From Desulfoluna butyratoxydans (GTDB lineage Bacteria > Desulfobacterota > Desulfobacteria > Desulfobacterales > Desulfolunaceae), in the NCBI RefSeq assembly GCF_900699765.1, contig NZ_CAADHO010000006.1:351770-415769 (forward strand): DNA of 64,000 nucleotides, written 5' to 3'. Position 1 is the first letter of the stretch. Each line of letters begins with the position of its first letter. Positions 42,738-50,658 of the stretch are shown one piece after another. Below the pieces are notes generated by a model. It ran no database searches and was not told the origin of the DNA. It worked only from the letters and a program-made list of their open reading frames with translations. Made by a program: the position numbers and the translations under genes.

Positions 42738-43577
42738 ATGTGTGAGGAATGTCTCGTGTTTACCCAACGCTCTCAACTGTCCACCCTGAGCCACTCCCGG
42801 GCTTACGGCCATTTTACGTACATCTATCCTGTTATTTCCCGCCGATCCCACGGTCTTTCCATCGGAGTCAACCTGAGTCTGGACAACCGCTGCAACTACA
42901 ACTGCCTCTACTGTGAGGTGGACCGAAGCGCGCCGGTTTCCCGGGGCCGGGTGGATCCGGAAGCCCTGGGCCAGGAGCTCTACCAGATGCTCTCCGACCT
43001 CTCTCCCCACTCCCCGGCCCTGCGGGACGTGACCTTTGCAGGCAACGGCGAGCCCATGGCCGTGCGATGCCTGGACCGCTGCATCGACCTGGCTGCGGAA
43101 ACCCTTGATACTCTGGGCTTTACCGACGTTCCCGTGGTGGTCATCACCAACGGTACCTTTATCCACCGCCCCTGGGGGCAGCGGGCCCTGACCCGGCTGG
43201 CCGCCGCAGGAGGCGAGGTGTGGATCAAACTGGATGCCGGGGACCAGGAGACCATGTCCCGTATCAACAGCACCCTGTTTTCCCTTGAAAAGCTGGAAGA
43301 GAACATCTTTGACGCCAGCCGGATCCTTCCTGTCACCCTCCAGTCCATGTTCATGAAACGCTGGGGCAGGCCCCCGGCCACAGAAGCCGTGGACAGCTAT
43401 ATTGCGTGCCTGAAACGCCTGAGCCAAGCCGGGGCGGCCATCGAGGGCGTCCAGGTCTACACCGTGGCACGGCAACCCCGACTTTCCCATGTCACGGCCC
43501 TTGACGCTCCTTCCCTTGAAGCCATCGCCTCCCGCATCCGCACCGAAACCGGCCTGCCCGCTACATCTTATGCCTAA
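42738..43577 (+). CDS. Radical SAM protein
   Basis: The 279-residue protein carries the radical SAM motif C-N-Y-N-C-L-Y-C (about residues 53-60) and a following GNGEPM motif for SAM binding. It resembles the COG0731-like Fe-S oxidoreductases with a short N-terminal Cys pair (MCEEC). The reaction cannot be named. No maturase substrate or partner gene is adjacent. The start at 42738 has AGGGG upstream. Confidence 0.8.
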   Translation: MCEECLVFTQRSQLSTLSHSRAYGHFTYIYPVISRRSHGLSIGVNLSLDNRCNYNCLYCEVDRSAPVSRGRVDPEALGQELYQMLSDLSPHSPALRDVTFAGNGEPMAVRCLDRCIDLAAETLDTLGFTDVPVVVITNGTFIHRPWGQRALTRLAAAGGEVWIKLDAGDQETMSRINSTLFSLEKLEENIFDASRILPVTLQSMFMKRWGRPPATEAVDSYIACLKRLSQAGAAIEGVQVYTVARQPRLSHVTALDAPSLEAIASRIRTETGLPATSYA

Positions 43578-43591
43578 CCCGGGTTCGCAAA

Positions 43592-43876
43592 TGCTTGCCT
43601 CCGGCGGCCCAGCCGGGGGCCAAACTTTTAAAAAGTTTGACAAACAGGTCTTGCGAACGTCCCTGGCCGGTCGAAAGATATCAGCCAGCCGAGTGTTGTA
43701 AACATATCGGACATGCATCGTCTTCTGTCGTTCAGTCCAACGGTGCTGTACGGCCGAAGAAGACACGACCGGAACGGGCGCAGCCCGTCAGAAAATGTGA
43801 CGTCCCTGAGGAACGAAGGGGCGGAGCATTTGCGAACCTGGGGTGCAGGGGATTTATCCCCTGCCCGCCGGAGGCA
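43592..43876 (-). repeat. R1 composite element with hairpin H4
   Basis: Left end TGCCTCCGGCGGCCCAGCC with GTTTGACAAACAGG. Inner hairpin core CCCT-GAGGAACGA-AGGG (43804-43820) with decayed arms. Right end CAGGGGATTTATCCCCTG then GCCCGCCGGAGGC. The right end touches the wtpC stop codon (43877-43879). Confidence 0.65.
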
Positions 43877-44584
43877 TCACAGAGTCGCTTTGAGGAATCG
43901 GGCCACAAAGGGTGTTTCGGGGTGGTGGAAGAGGGCCTGGACCGGGCCGGATTGTTCGATGCGGCCGTCACGGATCACGGCCATGGACTGGCCGAGGTAG
44001 CGGGCCTCGTCAAAGTCGTGGGTGACCATGAGGCAGGTCATGGCCTCGTCCCGGTGAAGGGTTTTAAGAAGGGTTGAGATTTCGCTTCGCGTGGCCGGGT
44101 CCAGGGCGGAGAGGGGCTCGTCCAGAAGCAGGACGTCGGGTTTGACGGCCAAAGCCCTGGCCAGGGCCGTGCGTTGCTTTTCCCCCCCGCTTAACGTCGG
44201 GGGTTTTCGAGTCTTAAGGCGGGTGATGCCCAGGCGGTCCATGAGGTCATGGACCGTCTGCCGGGCGTTGTCCGCCTTTTTGTTTTGATAGCGCAGGCCA
44301 AAGGCGATGTTCTCTTCCACGGTGAGGTGGGGAAACAGGGCGCCGTCCTGGTAGACGATGGCCAGGTGGCGTTTTTCCGGGGGCAGGTGTGTGATCTCCG
44401 TGCCGTTTAAGTGCAGGGCCCCGTGGGTGATGGGCGCCAGCCCTGCAAGGGCCTCCAGGATCAGGCTCTTCCCGGCGCCGGTGGGCCCTAAAAGGATGAA
44501 GAACTCCCCGGGGGCGACGGACAGGGAGACGTCCCGGACGGCAAAATCGGGAAGGTCAATGGAGAGGTTGTTGATTTTGATCAT
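43877..44584 (-). CDS. wtpC: Tungstate ABC transporter ATP-binding protein
   Basis: This 235-residue ABC ATPase shows Walker A GPTGAGKS (about residue 33), signature LSGGEKQR, Walker B LLLDEPLSALD and H-switch VTHD. It lacks the C-terminal Mop domain seen on ModC. ATG 44584 overlaps the permease stop (ATGA). It pairs with the permease and binding protein encoded next, giving a Wtp-type transporter. Confidence 0.87.
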   Translation of the reverse strand: MIKINNLSIDLPDFAVRDVSLSVAPGEFFILLGPTGAGKSLILEALAGLAPITHGALHLNGTEITHLPPEKRHLAIVYQDGALFPHLTVEENIAFGLRYQNKKADNARQTVHDLMDRLGITRLKTRKPPTLSGGEKQRTALARALAVKPDVLLLDEPLSALDPATRSEISTLLKTLHRDEAMTCLMVTHDFDEARYLGQSMAVIRDGRIEQSGPVQALFHHPETPFVARFLKATL

Positions 44585-45381
44585 TCCGGTGTTTCTCCGC
44601 GCTGGATAAGGACCCTCAAGGCCACAAAGAGAAGGAGGCTTGCCGCAATAAGCCAGAAGGCCACGGGCTGGGAGTAGGAGAGGCCGTAGGCGGTGAACCG
44701 CTCGTAGACCATGACCGGCGCGGTCATGGGGTGGTAGGCCACGATGATGACGGCGCCGAATTCGCTCAAGGCGCGGGCCGCGCTCATGATAAAGCCCACG
44801 AGGATGGAGCGCCAACACAAGGGCAGGGTGACCCGCAGGAAGGTCTGGGGAAAGGAGGCGCCCAGGCTCCGGGCCACGTTCTCCAGGCGTTGGGGCACCT
44901 TTTTGAACCCGCTCACCGCGCTGCCGATGAAAAAGGGCAGGCCCACAAAGGTGAGAACCGCCACGATACCCGTGGTGGTCCCCATGATGCGGATGCCCAG
45001 GCCGTGCATCAGGTCGCCGATGACATGCCCTTTGCCGGCGATGCCCAGAAAGGCAATGCCGATGACCGGATGGGGGATCATGATGGGAAGATCCACGATG
45101 CTCTCCACCAGGTGTTTTCCCGGGAAATGTTTCCGGGCCAGCAGGTAGGCAAAGGGGGTGCCGAAGACCAGGCAGATGGCGGCCGCCCCAAAGGAGGTGG
45201 CCAGGCTCAGGCCGATGGCCCCGCGCACGTCGGGGTCCTTCAATGCTTCTGCCAGGTTGGCAAGGGTGGGTCCGGTGATCATCTGGACCAGGGGCAACAG
45301 GATCATCAGGGCCACCAGCACGCTGGCAGAGATCATAAGCCAGAGTGCCGGCCCCGAATGAACGCGGGAAAAGGATCGTTT
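44581..45381 (-). CDS. wtpB: Tungstate ABC transporter permease
   Basis: This membrane protein of about 266 residues has six helices and the EAA loop ARSLGASFPQTFLRVTLPL that docks on the ATPase. GTG 45381 is preferred because AAAAGGG sits about 9 bases upstream; an in-frame ATG at 45423 would add 14 residues (MLSSTASKKRAIF...) and has no ribosome site. It overlaps wtpC by 4 bases. R1 composite repeat DNA (45428-45580) separates it from wtpA. Confidence 0.85.
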   Translation of the reverse strand, partial: KRSFSRVHSGPALWLMISASVLVALMILLPLVQMITGPTLANLAEALKDPDVRGAIGLSLATSFGAAAICLVFGTPFAYLLARKHFPGKHLVESIVDLPIMIPHPVIGIAFLGIAGKGHVIGDLMHGLGIRIMGTTTGIVAVLTFVGLPFFIGSAVSGFKKVPQRLENVARSLGASFPQTFLRVTLPLCWRSILVGFIMSAARALSEFGAVIIVAYHPMTAPVMVYERFTAYGLSYSQPVAFWLIAASLLLFVALRVLIQRGETPE

Positions 45382-45427
45382 CACGAAAATGGCCCTTTTT
45401 TTTGAGGCTGTTGAGCTCAACATAGCA

Positions 45428-45580
45428 TCCGGCGACCCTGCCGGGGGCCAAACGTTTGAAAAACAAGTTTTTGCTCAATTTTACAGAAACCTTCGCCAAA
45501 GCCCTCTCCCTGGGGAACGAAGGGGGAGGGCTTTGGCAGTCTGGGGTCCAGGGGATTATCCCCAGGCCGCTGGAGGCAGG
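45428..45580 (-). repeat. R1 composite element with hairpin H2 between wtpA and wtpB
   Basis: CCGGCGACCCTGCCGGGGGCC and the adjoining AAACGTTTG are followed by hairpin H2: GCCAAAGCCCTCTCCCT (45495-45511) pairs with 45521-45537 (one G-U) around GGGGAACGA. The end is CAGGGGATTATCCCC then GGCCGCTGGAGGC. The right part matches 43845-43875. It splits the wtp operon. Confidence 0.68.
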
Positions 45581-45614
45581 CCTTTTCTGCCCGCCTTAAC
45601 CAGAGAAGGTTGCC

Positions 45615-46586
45615 CTACATGTTCACTTCAACCCTTTTTTTGAGCTCGGCGGGCAGCTTGCTCAAGGCTGCATCGGAGGGAACCCGGCAGGGGACAAAGG
45701 GAGGCTGGCCCATCTCTTCGAGGACCTTCAGGCCTTTTTCGGGGTTCAGGAGGTAGTCAAGGAAGAGAACGGCCGCCTCTTTGTTGGGGGCGTCTTTGAC
45801 CAGGGTGATGCCGTAGGTGCAGGATTTTCCCCTTCGGGTGATGAAGGTGCCGGGTTTTTTGCCGGAGACCTTGACCTCAGCGGTTTTGTAGGTGTCGTCG
45901 TAGCGGTAGTCCCCTAAGTTGACGGCGCTGGGAAGCTCCACGTATTTCAGGCCGTGTTGCACGGCCACGGAGAGGTACTCAAAGGCGTAGTCCATGTTGC
46001 CGGTGTTGAGCAGGGAGATGAGCTCCACGGATTTGGGGCGGATGTTCTTTTTGGGGCGATTGGCGACGAGGGCCTCAAAGAGCCCTTTTTCGCCGTAATG
46101 GGTTTCCGCAAGCTTAAGGGCCATGACGCTGCGGTAGCCGCAGGGGTCGAGGTTGGGGTCGGAGTGGCCCCACACCACGTCGGTGCGCTTTAAGATCTCA
46201 TGCCAGTTGGCTTCGTTGATTTCGCCTGCGTAGCGGCTCTGGGGCGTGTAGCAGAGGACCAGGCGGTTGGTGGCAAAGCGGATGTTCCAGTCCGCATGGG
46301 CCGGAATAAGGCCCTTGTCGATGACGGCGTAATCGGCGGAGGCCATGATATCGGCGGGCTTGCCCAGCTCGGAGATCATGCGGGCCATTTTGGTGCTGCC
46401 CCCTGCTTCCCGCTGGATGTCGATGTCGGGGTGGAGGGCTTCAAAGTCCTTTTCGATTTTTGCAAAGGGGACGGTGAGGCTGCCTGCATGGAAGATGGTC
46501 ACCTTGCCTTTGGGAGCGGCCCAAAGGGATGCCGGTAGAAAACAGATAAGTGCCGAAAGAAGGAGCGGTCGAAAGAATCGATTCAT
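45615..46586 (-). CDS. wtpA: Tungstate-binding periplasmic protein
   Basis: The 323-residue protein has a signal peptide (about 1-23) and then [21 protein letters not shown], the opening typical of WtpA/TupA-like oxyanion binders, with [10 protein letters not shown] and a C-terminal lobe. WtpA binds tungstate very tightly and molybdate also. It is the first gene of the wtpABC set. Tungstate would serve enzymes such as the formate dehydrogenase in this window; that link is inferred. Confidence 0.87.
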   Translation of the reverse strand: MNRFFRPLLLSALICFLPASLWAAPKGKVTIFHAGSLTVPFAKIEKDFEALHPDIDIQREAGGSTKMARMISELGKPADIMASADYAVIDKGLIPAHADWNIRFATNRLVLCYTPQSRYAGEINEANWHEILKRTDVVWGHSDPNLDPCGYRSVMALKLAETHYGEKGLFEALVANRPKKNIRPKSVELISLLNTGNMDYAFEYLSVAVQHGLKYVELPSAVNLGDYRYDDTYKTAEVKVSGKKPGTFITRRGKSCTYGITLVKDAPNKEAAVLFLDYLLNPEKGLKVLEEMGQPPFVPCRVPSDAALSKLPAELKKRVEVNM

Positions 46587-46618
46587 GGGTGGGTGTCTCC
46601 GTTTGAGAGGGGGGTGAA

Positions 46619-46656
46619 CATATGACGTTTGGAACGTGTAACGGTAAACTCATATC
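46619..46656. promoter_or_regulatory. Imperfect palindrome upstream of wtpA
   Basis: CATATGACGTTT (46619-46630) and AAACTCATATC (46646-46656) pair with one extra base. It lies 33 bases upstream of the wtpA start, a likely place for a ModE/TunR-like repressor, but no binding motif was recognised with certainty. Confidence 0.4.
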
Positions 46657-46820
46657 TTTGGCAGATAGAAATATCAAGGGGGAATGGGGCCGGTGGCAGG
46701 GATGGGGAAATTGTGGAGACACCGGTAGGGGCGGTGCCTGCACCCGCGGCATGCACGGGTGCATTTCACCTTGTTGGTATTCTTACAAGAAACGGAGAGG
46801 TATCGCGGCTGGGGGATCCG

Positions 46821-47540
46821 CTACACGTGGAGCTCGGAGTTCTTTCGAAGGTACGGCGATGCCTTGTCCGGATTCGTTGCCTGGGACGTCTGCTCGGACC
46901 TGGTTTGGCGGGCCTTTTTCCGGGACAGGAACGCTTCGTGAAGAAGTTCCAGGGTTCCGAAGAAGATCAGGCTGTAGCCCAAAAGCTCGCAGCTCTCTTC
47001 CACAGCGTTTTTGACGGACCGTATGTACTCTTCGTGCATCACCGCCTTCCAGAGTACCTGGCGACCCATGAGGCGTGAGAATACCAGGACCGTGAGGGCC
47101 CCTGAGGCCATGACGCCGAAGCTGGGACGGCTGAGAAAGCTGAGGACAGCTTCTTTCAATTCCTTCCGGTGGTGCCAGGCAAGGGCAAAGGTGAGGATGG
47201 CGACAAGGAGAGCCAGGGCTTGCCATGCACCGTCAAAGACATATCGGTCCAGGGCAAAGTCGAATTCACGGATGGCGGCAATGCTGGCGATGCCCACCAG
47301 GAGCGAGGCCAGGGGTGTGTCGGATTCGTTGATGTGGCCTGCCAGGTAGGCTGAGGCAGCCGTGAGGAACAGAAGGATGGCCTGGAGGCTTTCCAGAATA
47401 GAGTTTTCATTAAAGAGAACTTCTCCGGGCTGTCTCCTGGCTTCCCAGGTCACCAGAAGGACCATGGTTCCAAGAAAAAGAATATAAAACGTAAAACGAA
47501 GGGCAGCACTTGCCATTGGGTTGAGTTGTTTAGGAGTCAT
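46821..47540 (-). CDS. Membrane protein of unknown function
   Basis: The 239-residue protein has about six membrane helices and a charged C-terminal tail. The features IREFDFALDRYVFDGAW and MHEEYIRSVKNAVEESCELLGYSLI place acidic residues near helix ends. ATG 47516 is an alternative start. No domain was recognised. It is not part of the wtp operon. Confidence 0.6.
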   Translation of the reverse strand: MTPKQLNPMASAALRFTFYILFLGTMVLLVTWEARRQPGEVLFNENSILESLQAILLFLTAASAYLAGHINESDTPLASLLVGIASIAAIREFDFALDRYVFDGAWQALALLVAILTFALAWHHRKELKEAVLSFLSRPSFGVMASGALTVLVFSRLMGRQVLWKAVMHEEYIRSVKNAVEESCELLGYSLIFFGTLELLHEAFLSRKKARQTRSEQTSQATNPDKASPYLRKNSELHV

Positions 47541-47867
47541 TTTTTCAGTAGCCGGGGTTTGAGTTGTTTTCGAGTCTCTGCTGTATGGAATGGTTTGTCC
47601 GGGGGGACCAATTCGTTGATTTCGTTACTTATAAATGCACCCTTTTTTCAGCGGTGCATTGAATGGCTCATATACCAATCAAAAGCGCTGTGATTTGTAA
47701 ACCATATAGTACAGTGGAGGGTCAGGGAACGCAAATGAATAGTTGGTATGTGGCTGTTTTTCAGGGGGGTTATGTTGATAGTGCGTGATCCGGGATCGTT
47801 GATACGAACGGCGTTAACCGCCTGCCGGCACGGGAGCCGGACAGTTGTTCGTACCATTCTGATACCC

Positions 47868-48020
47868 TGCCCCGGATATTTCACGAGCCGAGTGCTCCCA
47901 TATTCAAGGCATCAGAGCTGCAGACGTCGTGGTTTTATAAAAGCTCTTATAACGCAGAATGGGGGCACTCGGCTCGCCCGAAGGGAGAGAAACGTGACCA
48001 GAAAACGATGAATGATAGTT
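47868..48020 (+). repeat. R2 repeat, long copy with hairpin
   Basis: GCCCCGGATATTTCACGAG then arms 47885-47905 and 47957-47975 pairing (GAGCCGAGTGC / GCACTCGGCTC) around a roughly 50-base loop, then GCCCGAAGGGAGAGAAACG and CAGAAAACGATGAATGATAG. The flanks match the shorter copy at 4446-4535. In 47541-47867 no gene was seen. Confidence 0.65.
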
Positions 48021-48036
48021 TGTATTTATTAAATAG

Positions 48037-48270
48037 TAACTATTCAGCTTGCCTCCGGCGGGTCGCTTTTTTAAAAAAGCTCCGCAAAAAACTTTCAGGT
48101 TGCTCACCCTCTTTCAGCTCCTGCGGGGCAGAAAGAGAGTGAGCAGAAAGATTTAGAACAGTCAAAATCGCTGAAATTCATGCAAAAGGCGTCAGGACCT
48201 GTTTATCAAACTTTTCAACCGTTTGGCCCCCGGCAGGGTCGCCGGAGGCAAACATAAGCTGAATAGTTAC
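48037..48270 (+). mobile_element. R1 element with GTAA ends, second copy
   Basis: The 234-bp element is bounded by the same perfect 15-bp ends as 32498-32691 (GTAACTATTCAGCTT and its complement). The flanks ATTAAATA (48029-48036) and ATTAAATG (48271-48278) are an 8-bp duplication with one mismatch. Compared with the first copy it has an inserted hairpin (GCTCAC-N-CTCTTTC ... GAAAGAG-N-GTGAGC, 48102-48144). Confidence 0.8.
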
Positions 48271-48353
48271 ATTAAATGTCTAAAACTTTCAGGGCAAAGT
48301 CCTGTAATGACGTATTATTTTTCTGTTGTCGCCGGTTTTTTGAAAGGGCCGGG

Positions 48354-49424
48354 TTAACGCATTTCAGCGATATCCCGCTCGCTCAGGCGGAAGAGGTCCG
48401 AGTCTCCGGGGTAGGGGTCGGTCTGGTTCAGGTTGGCCAGGGCGATGAAGTGGTCGAAGTTGTCCAGGATAAGGGTGGCCAGGGCGGGGTCGAAGTGTTC
48501 TTCGCGCTGTTTTTCGAAGAATTCGTAGACCACATGGGGCGGGTAGATGGATTTGTAGGGGCGTCGCGACGTGAGGGTGTCGAACACGTCGGCGGCGCAG
48601 ACGATGCGGCCGGCCAGGGGGATGGCCTCGCCTTTGATGCCTCTGGGGTAACCGGTGCCGTCCCAGCGCTCGTGGTGGGACAAGGCAATGTCCCGGCCAA
48701 GGCGGATGACCTCGGAGCTGGAGTTGGCAAGGATCTTGGCGCCGATGGTGGTGTGGGTCTTGATAATATCGAACTCGTCGTCTGTGAGGCGACCGGGTTT
48801 GGACAAGATGGCGTCGGGGATCCCGATTTTTCCGATGTCGTGCATGGGGGATGCGTAGCGCAACTGCTCGATGAAGTCATCGGAGAGGTCCATCAGGCTG
48901 GCCAGGAGAACGCAGTAGTCGCCCATGCGGACGATGTGGTCCCCGGTGCCCTCGTCTTTGTGCTCGGCTGCCACCACGAGGCGCCGTACCGTATCGAGGT
49001 AAGAGTGCTTGATGGTGGTGTGGGCCATCTCCAACTCGCGCATGAGGCGCCGCTCCCGGATCACCCGTTGCAGTCTCAAGACCACCTCGTTGAGTTCCAG
49101 GGGCTTGACCAGAAAGTCCACGGCGCCCATGTGGATGATGGTGTCGTACCGAAACCCCTTGATGTCTCCGGTCATGACCACCACGTCTACGGGAATCTCT
49201 TCCTTGAGTTGCTTCAGGAAACTCAGCCCCCCCATACCCGGCATGTGGATGTCGGTGAGCACCAGGTCCATGGGCGTTGTGCGCATGACGGTAAGGGCCT
49301 CCTCCCCGGAGGTGGCCGTGAGGCACTGGGCGCCCTGTTTTTCAATGGTTTTTTTGAGAAGCAGGAGGGTTGCCGGGTCGTCGTCCACGACCAGGATTCG
49401 GGTGGTTTTGAGTTGCATCTCCAT
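48354..49424 (-). CDS. Response regulator with HD-GYP domain
   Basis: The 356-residue protein has a receiver domain (VVDDD acidic patch, phosphoacceptor Asp in LVLTDIHMPGMGG, Lys in LVKP) and an HD-GYP domain: DTVRRLVVAAEHKDEGTGDH, HDIGKIGIPD, HERWDGTGYPRG. HD-GYP enzymes hydrolyse cyclic di-GMP (or cGAMP). ATG 49424 has AAGGAA upstream. No histidine kinase is adjacent, so it is an orphan. It opposes the GGDEF enzyme at 41151. Confidence 0.92.
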   Translation of the reverse strand: MEMQLKTTRILVVDDDPATLLLLKKTIEKQGAQCLTATSGEEALTVMRTTPMDLVLTDIHMPGMGGLSFLKQLKEEIPVDVVVMTGDIKGFRYDTIIHMGAVDFLVKPLELNEVVLRLQRVIRERRLMRELEMAHTTIKHSYLDTVRRLVVAAEHKDEGTGDHIVRMGDYCVLLASLMDLSDDFIEQLRYASPMHDIGKIGIPDAILSKPGRLTDDEFDIIKTHTTIGAKILANSSSEVIRLGRDIALSHHERWDGTGYPRGIKGEAIPLAGRIVCAADVFDTLTSRRPYKSIYPPHVVYEFFEKQREEHFDPALATLILDNFDHFIALANLNQTDPYPGDSDLFRLSERDIAEMR

Positions 49425-49826
49425 GGTGCGTTCCTTCAAAAGGCCTCAGGATTGTCGCGCGGCGTATGGCGGTGATGGCCTTGGGAAGCCTGAAGCGGTG
49501 TCTGTCGCTTCTCCGCTGGGTACGGTCACGAACGGCGGAAAATCCGCCAGGGTGCCCTTGAGGCATTTCGGGCACCGGCGTCGGGGGGACCGCATCTGAA
49601 TCAGGCGCACCATTGTTGGGTGAAACCGTGGGGTTTCGTCCCTTCCGAAACCAAGGAGAGGGGGTGTGGCGCTTTCAGTAAAGGTACGATTCATCATACC
49701 ACAGGCCGATGGATTACAAAATGGTTCCCCGTCAGGGAATCCATGGGGGAGCCTATCGGATCAGGGAGCCGAGATCCAGAAAAAAAACGTCGTTCGCCTC
49801 TTTACAGGGGAAGCGGGTGATCTTAG

Positions 49827-49844
49827 ATTGAATCATGATTCAAT
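49827..49844. promoter_or_regulatory. TetR operator, site 1
   Basis: ATTGAATCATGATTCAAT is a perfect 18-bp palindrome of the form ATTGAA-N6-TTCAAT, 230 bases upstream of the TetR gene. Confidence 0.7.
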
Positions 49845-50015
49845 GTTCAGTGATGTTCCCGTGGCCCGAATCATGACAGGGGCCATGGGGACCATGGATC
49901 ACGTCTAAACTTACAGAACTCTAATCACGCACGAAAATGATGCACCCTTGATGGGGCTCCGTGGGGGCATCCCTTCCGGGATCACGGGGGCGATGGGGGC
50001 ATCATGTATCTGTAT

Positions 50016-50033
50016 ATTGAACGACGGTTCAAT
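50016..50033. promoter_or_regulatory. TetR operator, site 2
   Basis: ATTGAACGACGGTTCAAT repeats the outer half-sites of site 1 with a different centre. It ends 40 bases before GTG 50074, where it would block the operon promoter or early elongation. Confidence 0.72.
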
Positions 50034-50073
50034 GACGGGGCGGCACAGCCCCAGCCGTCGGGAGGAGAGAAAC

Positions 50074-50658
50074 GTGGCAGTCAGTGTCGACAAAGAGCAG
50101 GCCATCCACAAGGCGGCCATCCAGGTGATCAGCGAGTACGGGTTCCACAAAGCCAAGATGGCAAAAATCGCCGAGGTGGCCGGGGTGAGTGCGGGGAGCC
50201 TCTACACTTATTACAGCGACAAGGACCATATCCTTGATCGGATTTTCGAGGTGCTCTGGAAAAAGGACTGGGCCGGGCTCATGCCCCTGGCCGCCCGGGA
50301 GGACTTGAGCCCCCTGGAGAAGCTGGAAGCAGCCATCGACCTGATCTTCGACGTGCTTGCCGGGGATCGGAATCTGATCATCGTGTTTGCCAACGAATTC
50401 AATAATTTCATGAAAAACAAAGAGGTGAGCTTTGCTCGCCACTACACCGAGTTCCAGGGGGCGTTTCTCTCCATACTGACGGAGGGGCAGGCCCAGGGGG
50501 TGGTGAACCCCCACCTTCCCGGGGAGGTGATCTGTGACTTTATCCTGGGGGGCATCCGGAAGACCCTCTACGAGCGGGTCACGAGTGACCGGGGGAACGA
50601 CTGGGCCATCCTGCGCACCCACATCAAGGCCATGATCCGGCGGGGAGTGCTGGTGTGA
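50074..50658 (+). CDS. TetR family repressor of the export operon
   Basis: This 194-residue protein has a helix-turn-helix (FHKAKMAKIAEVAGVSAGSLYTYYSDKDHIL) and a TetR C-terminal ligand domain. The start is GTG 50074 with GGAGGAG 6 bases upstream; longer frames run through operator 2. The stop overlaps the TolC start (TGATG). Two ATTGAA-N6-TTCAAT palindromes upstream are its likely targets, so the whole operon is probably autoregulated. Confidence 0.88.
   Translation: MAVSVDKEQAIHKAAIQVISEYGFHKAKMAKIAEVAGVSAGSLYTYYSDKDHILDRIFEVLWKKDWAGLMPLAAREDLSPLEKLEAAIDLIFDVLAGDRNLIIVFANEFNNFMKNKEVSFARHYTEFQGAFLSILTEGQAQGVVNPHLPGEVICDFILGGIRKTLYERVTSDRGNDWAILRTHIKAMIRRGVLV

Larger units (their letters stand above)
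49425..50073. other. Divergent intergenic region
   Basis: This region holds two TetR operators (listed separately). On the minus strand a short frame upstream of the HD-GYP gene (about 49446-49616) contains a single CPKC knuckle, RRRCPKCLKGTLADFPPF. It may be a small zinc-knuckle protein but has no good start and is not called. Confidence 0.4.

Noticed and set aside
32427-48270. CRISPR array
   Set aside because: The repeats are long, palindromic and scattered between genes, with no short direct repeats or regular spacers and no cas genes.
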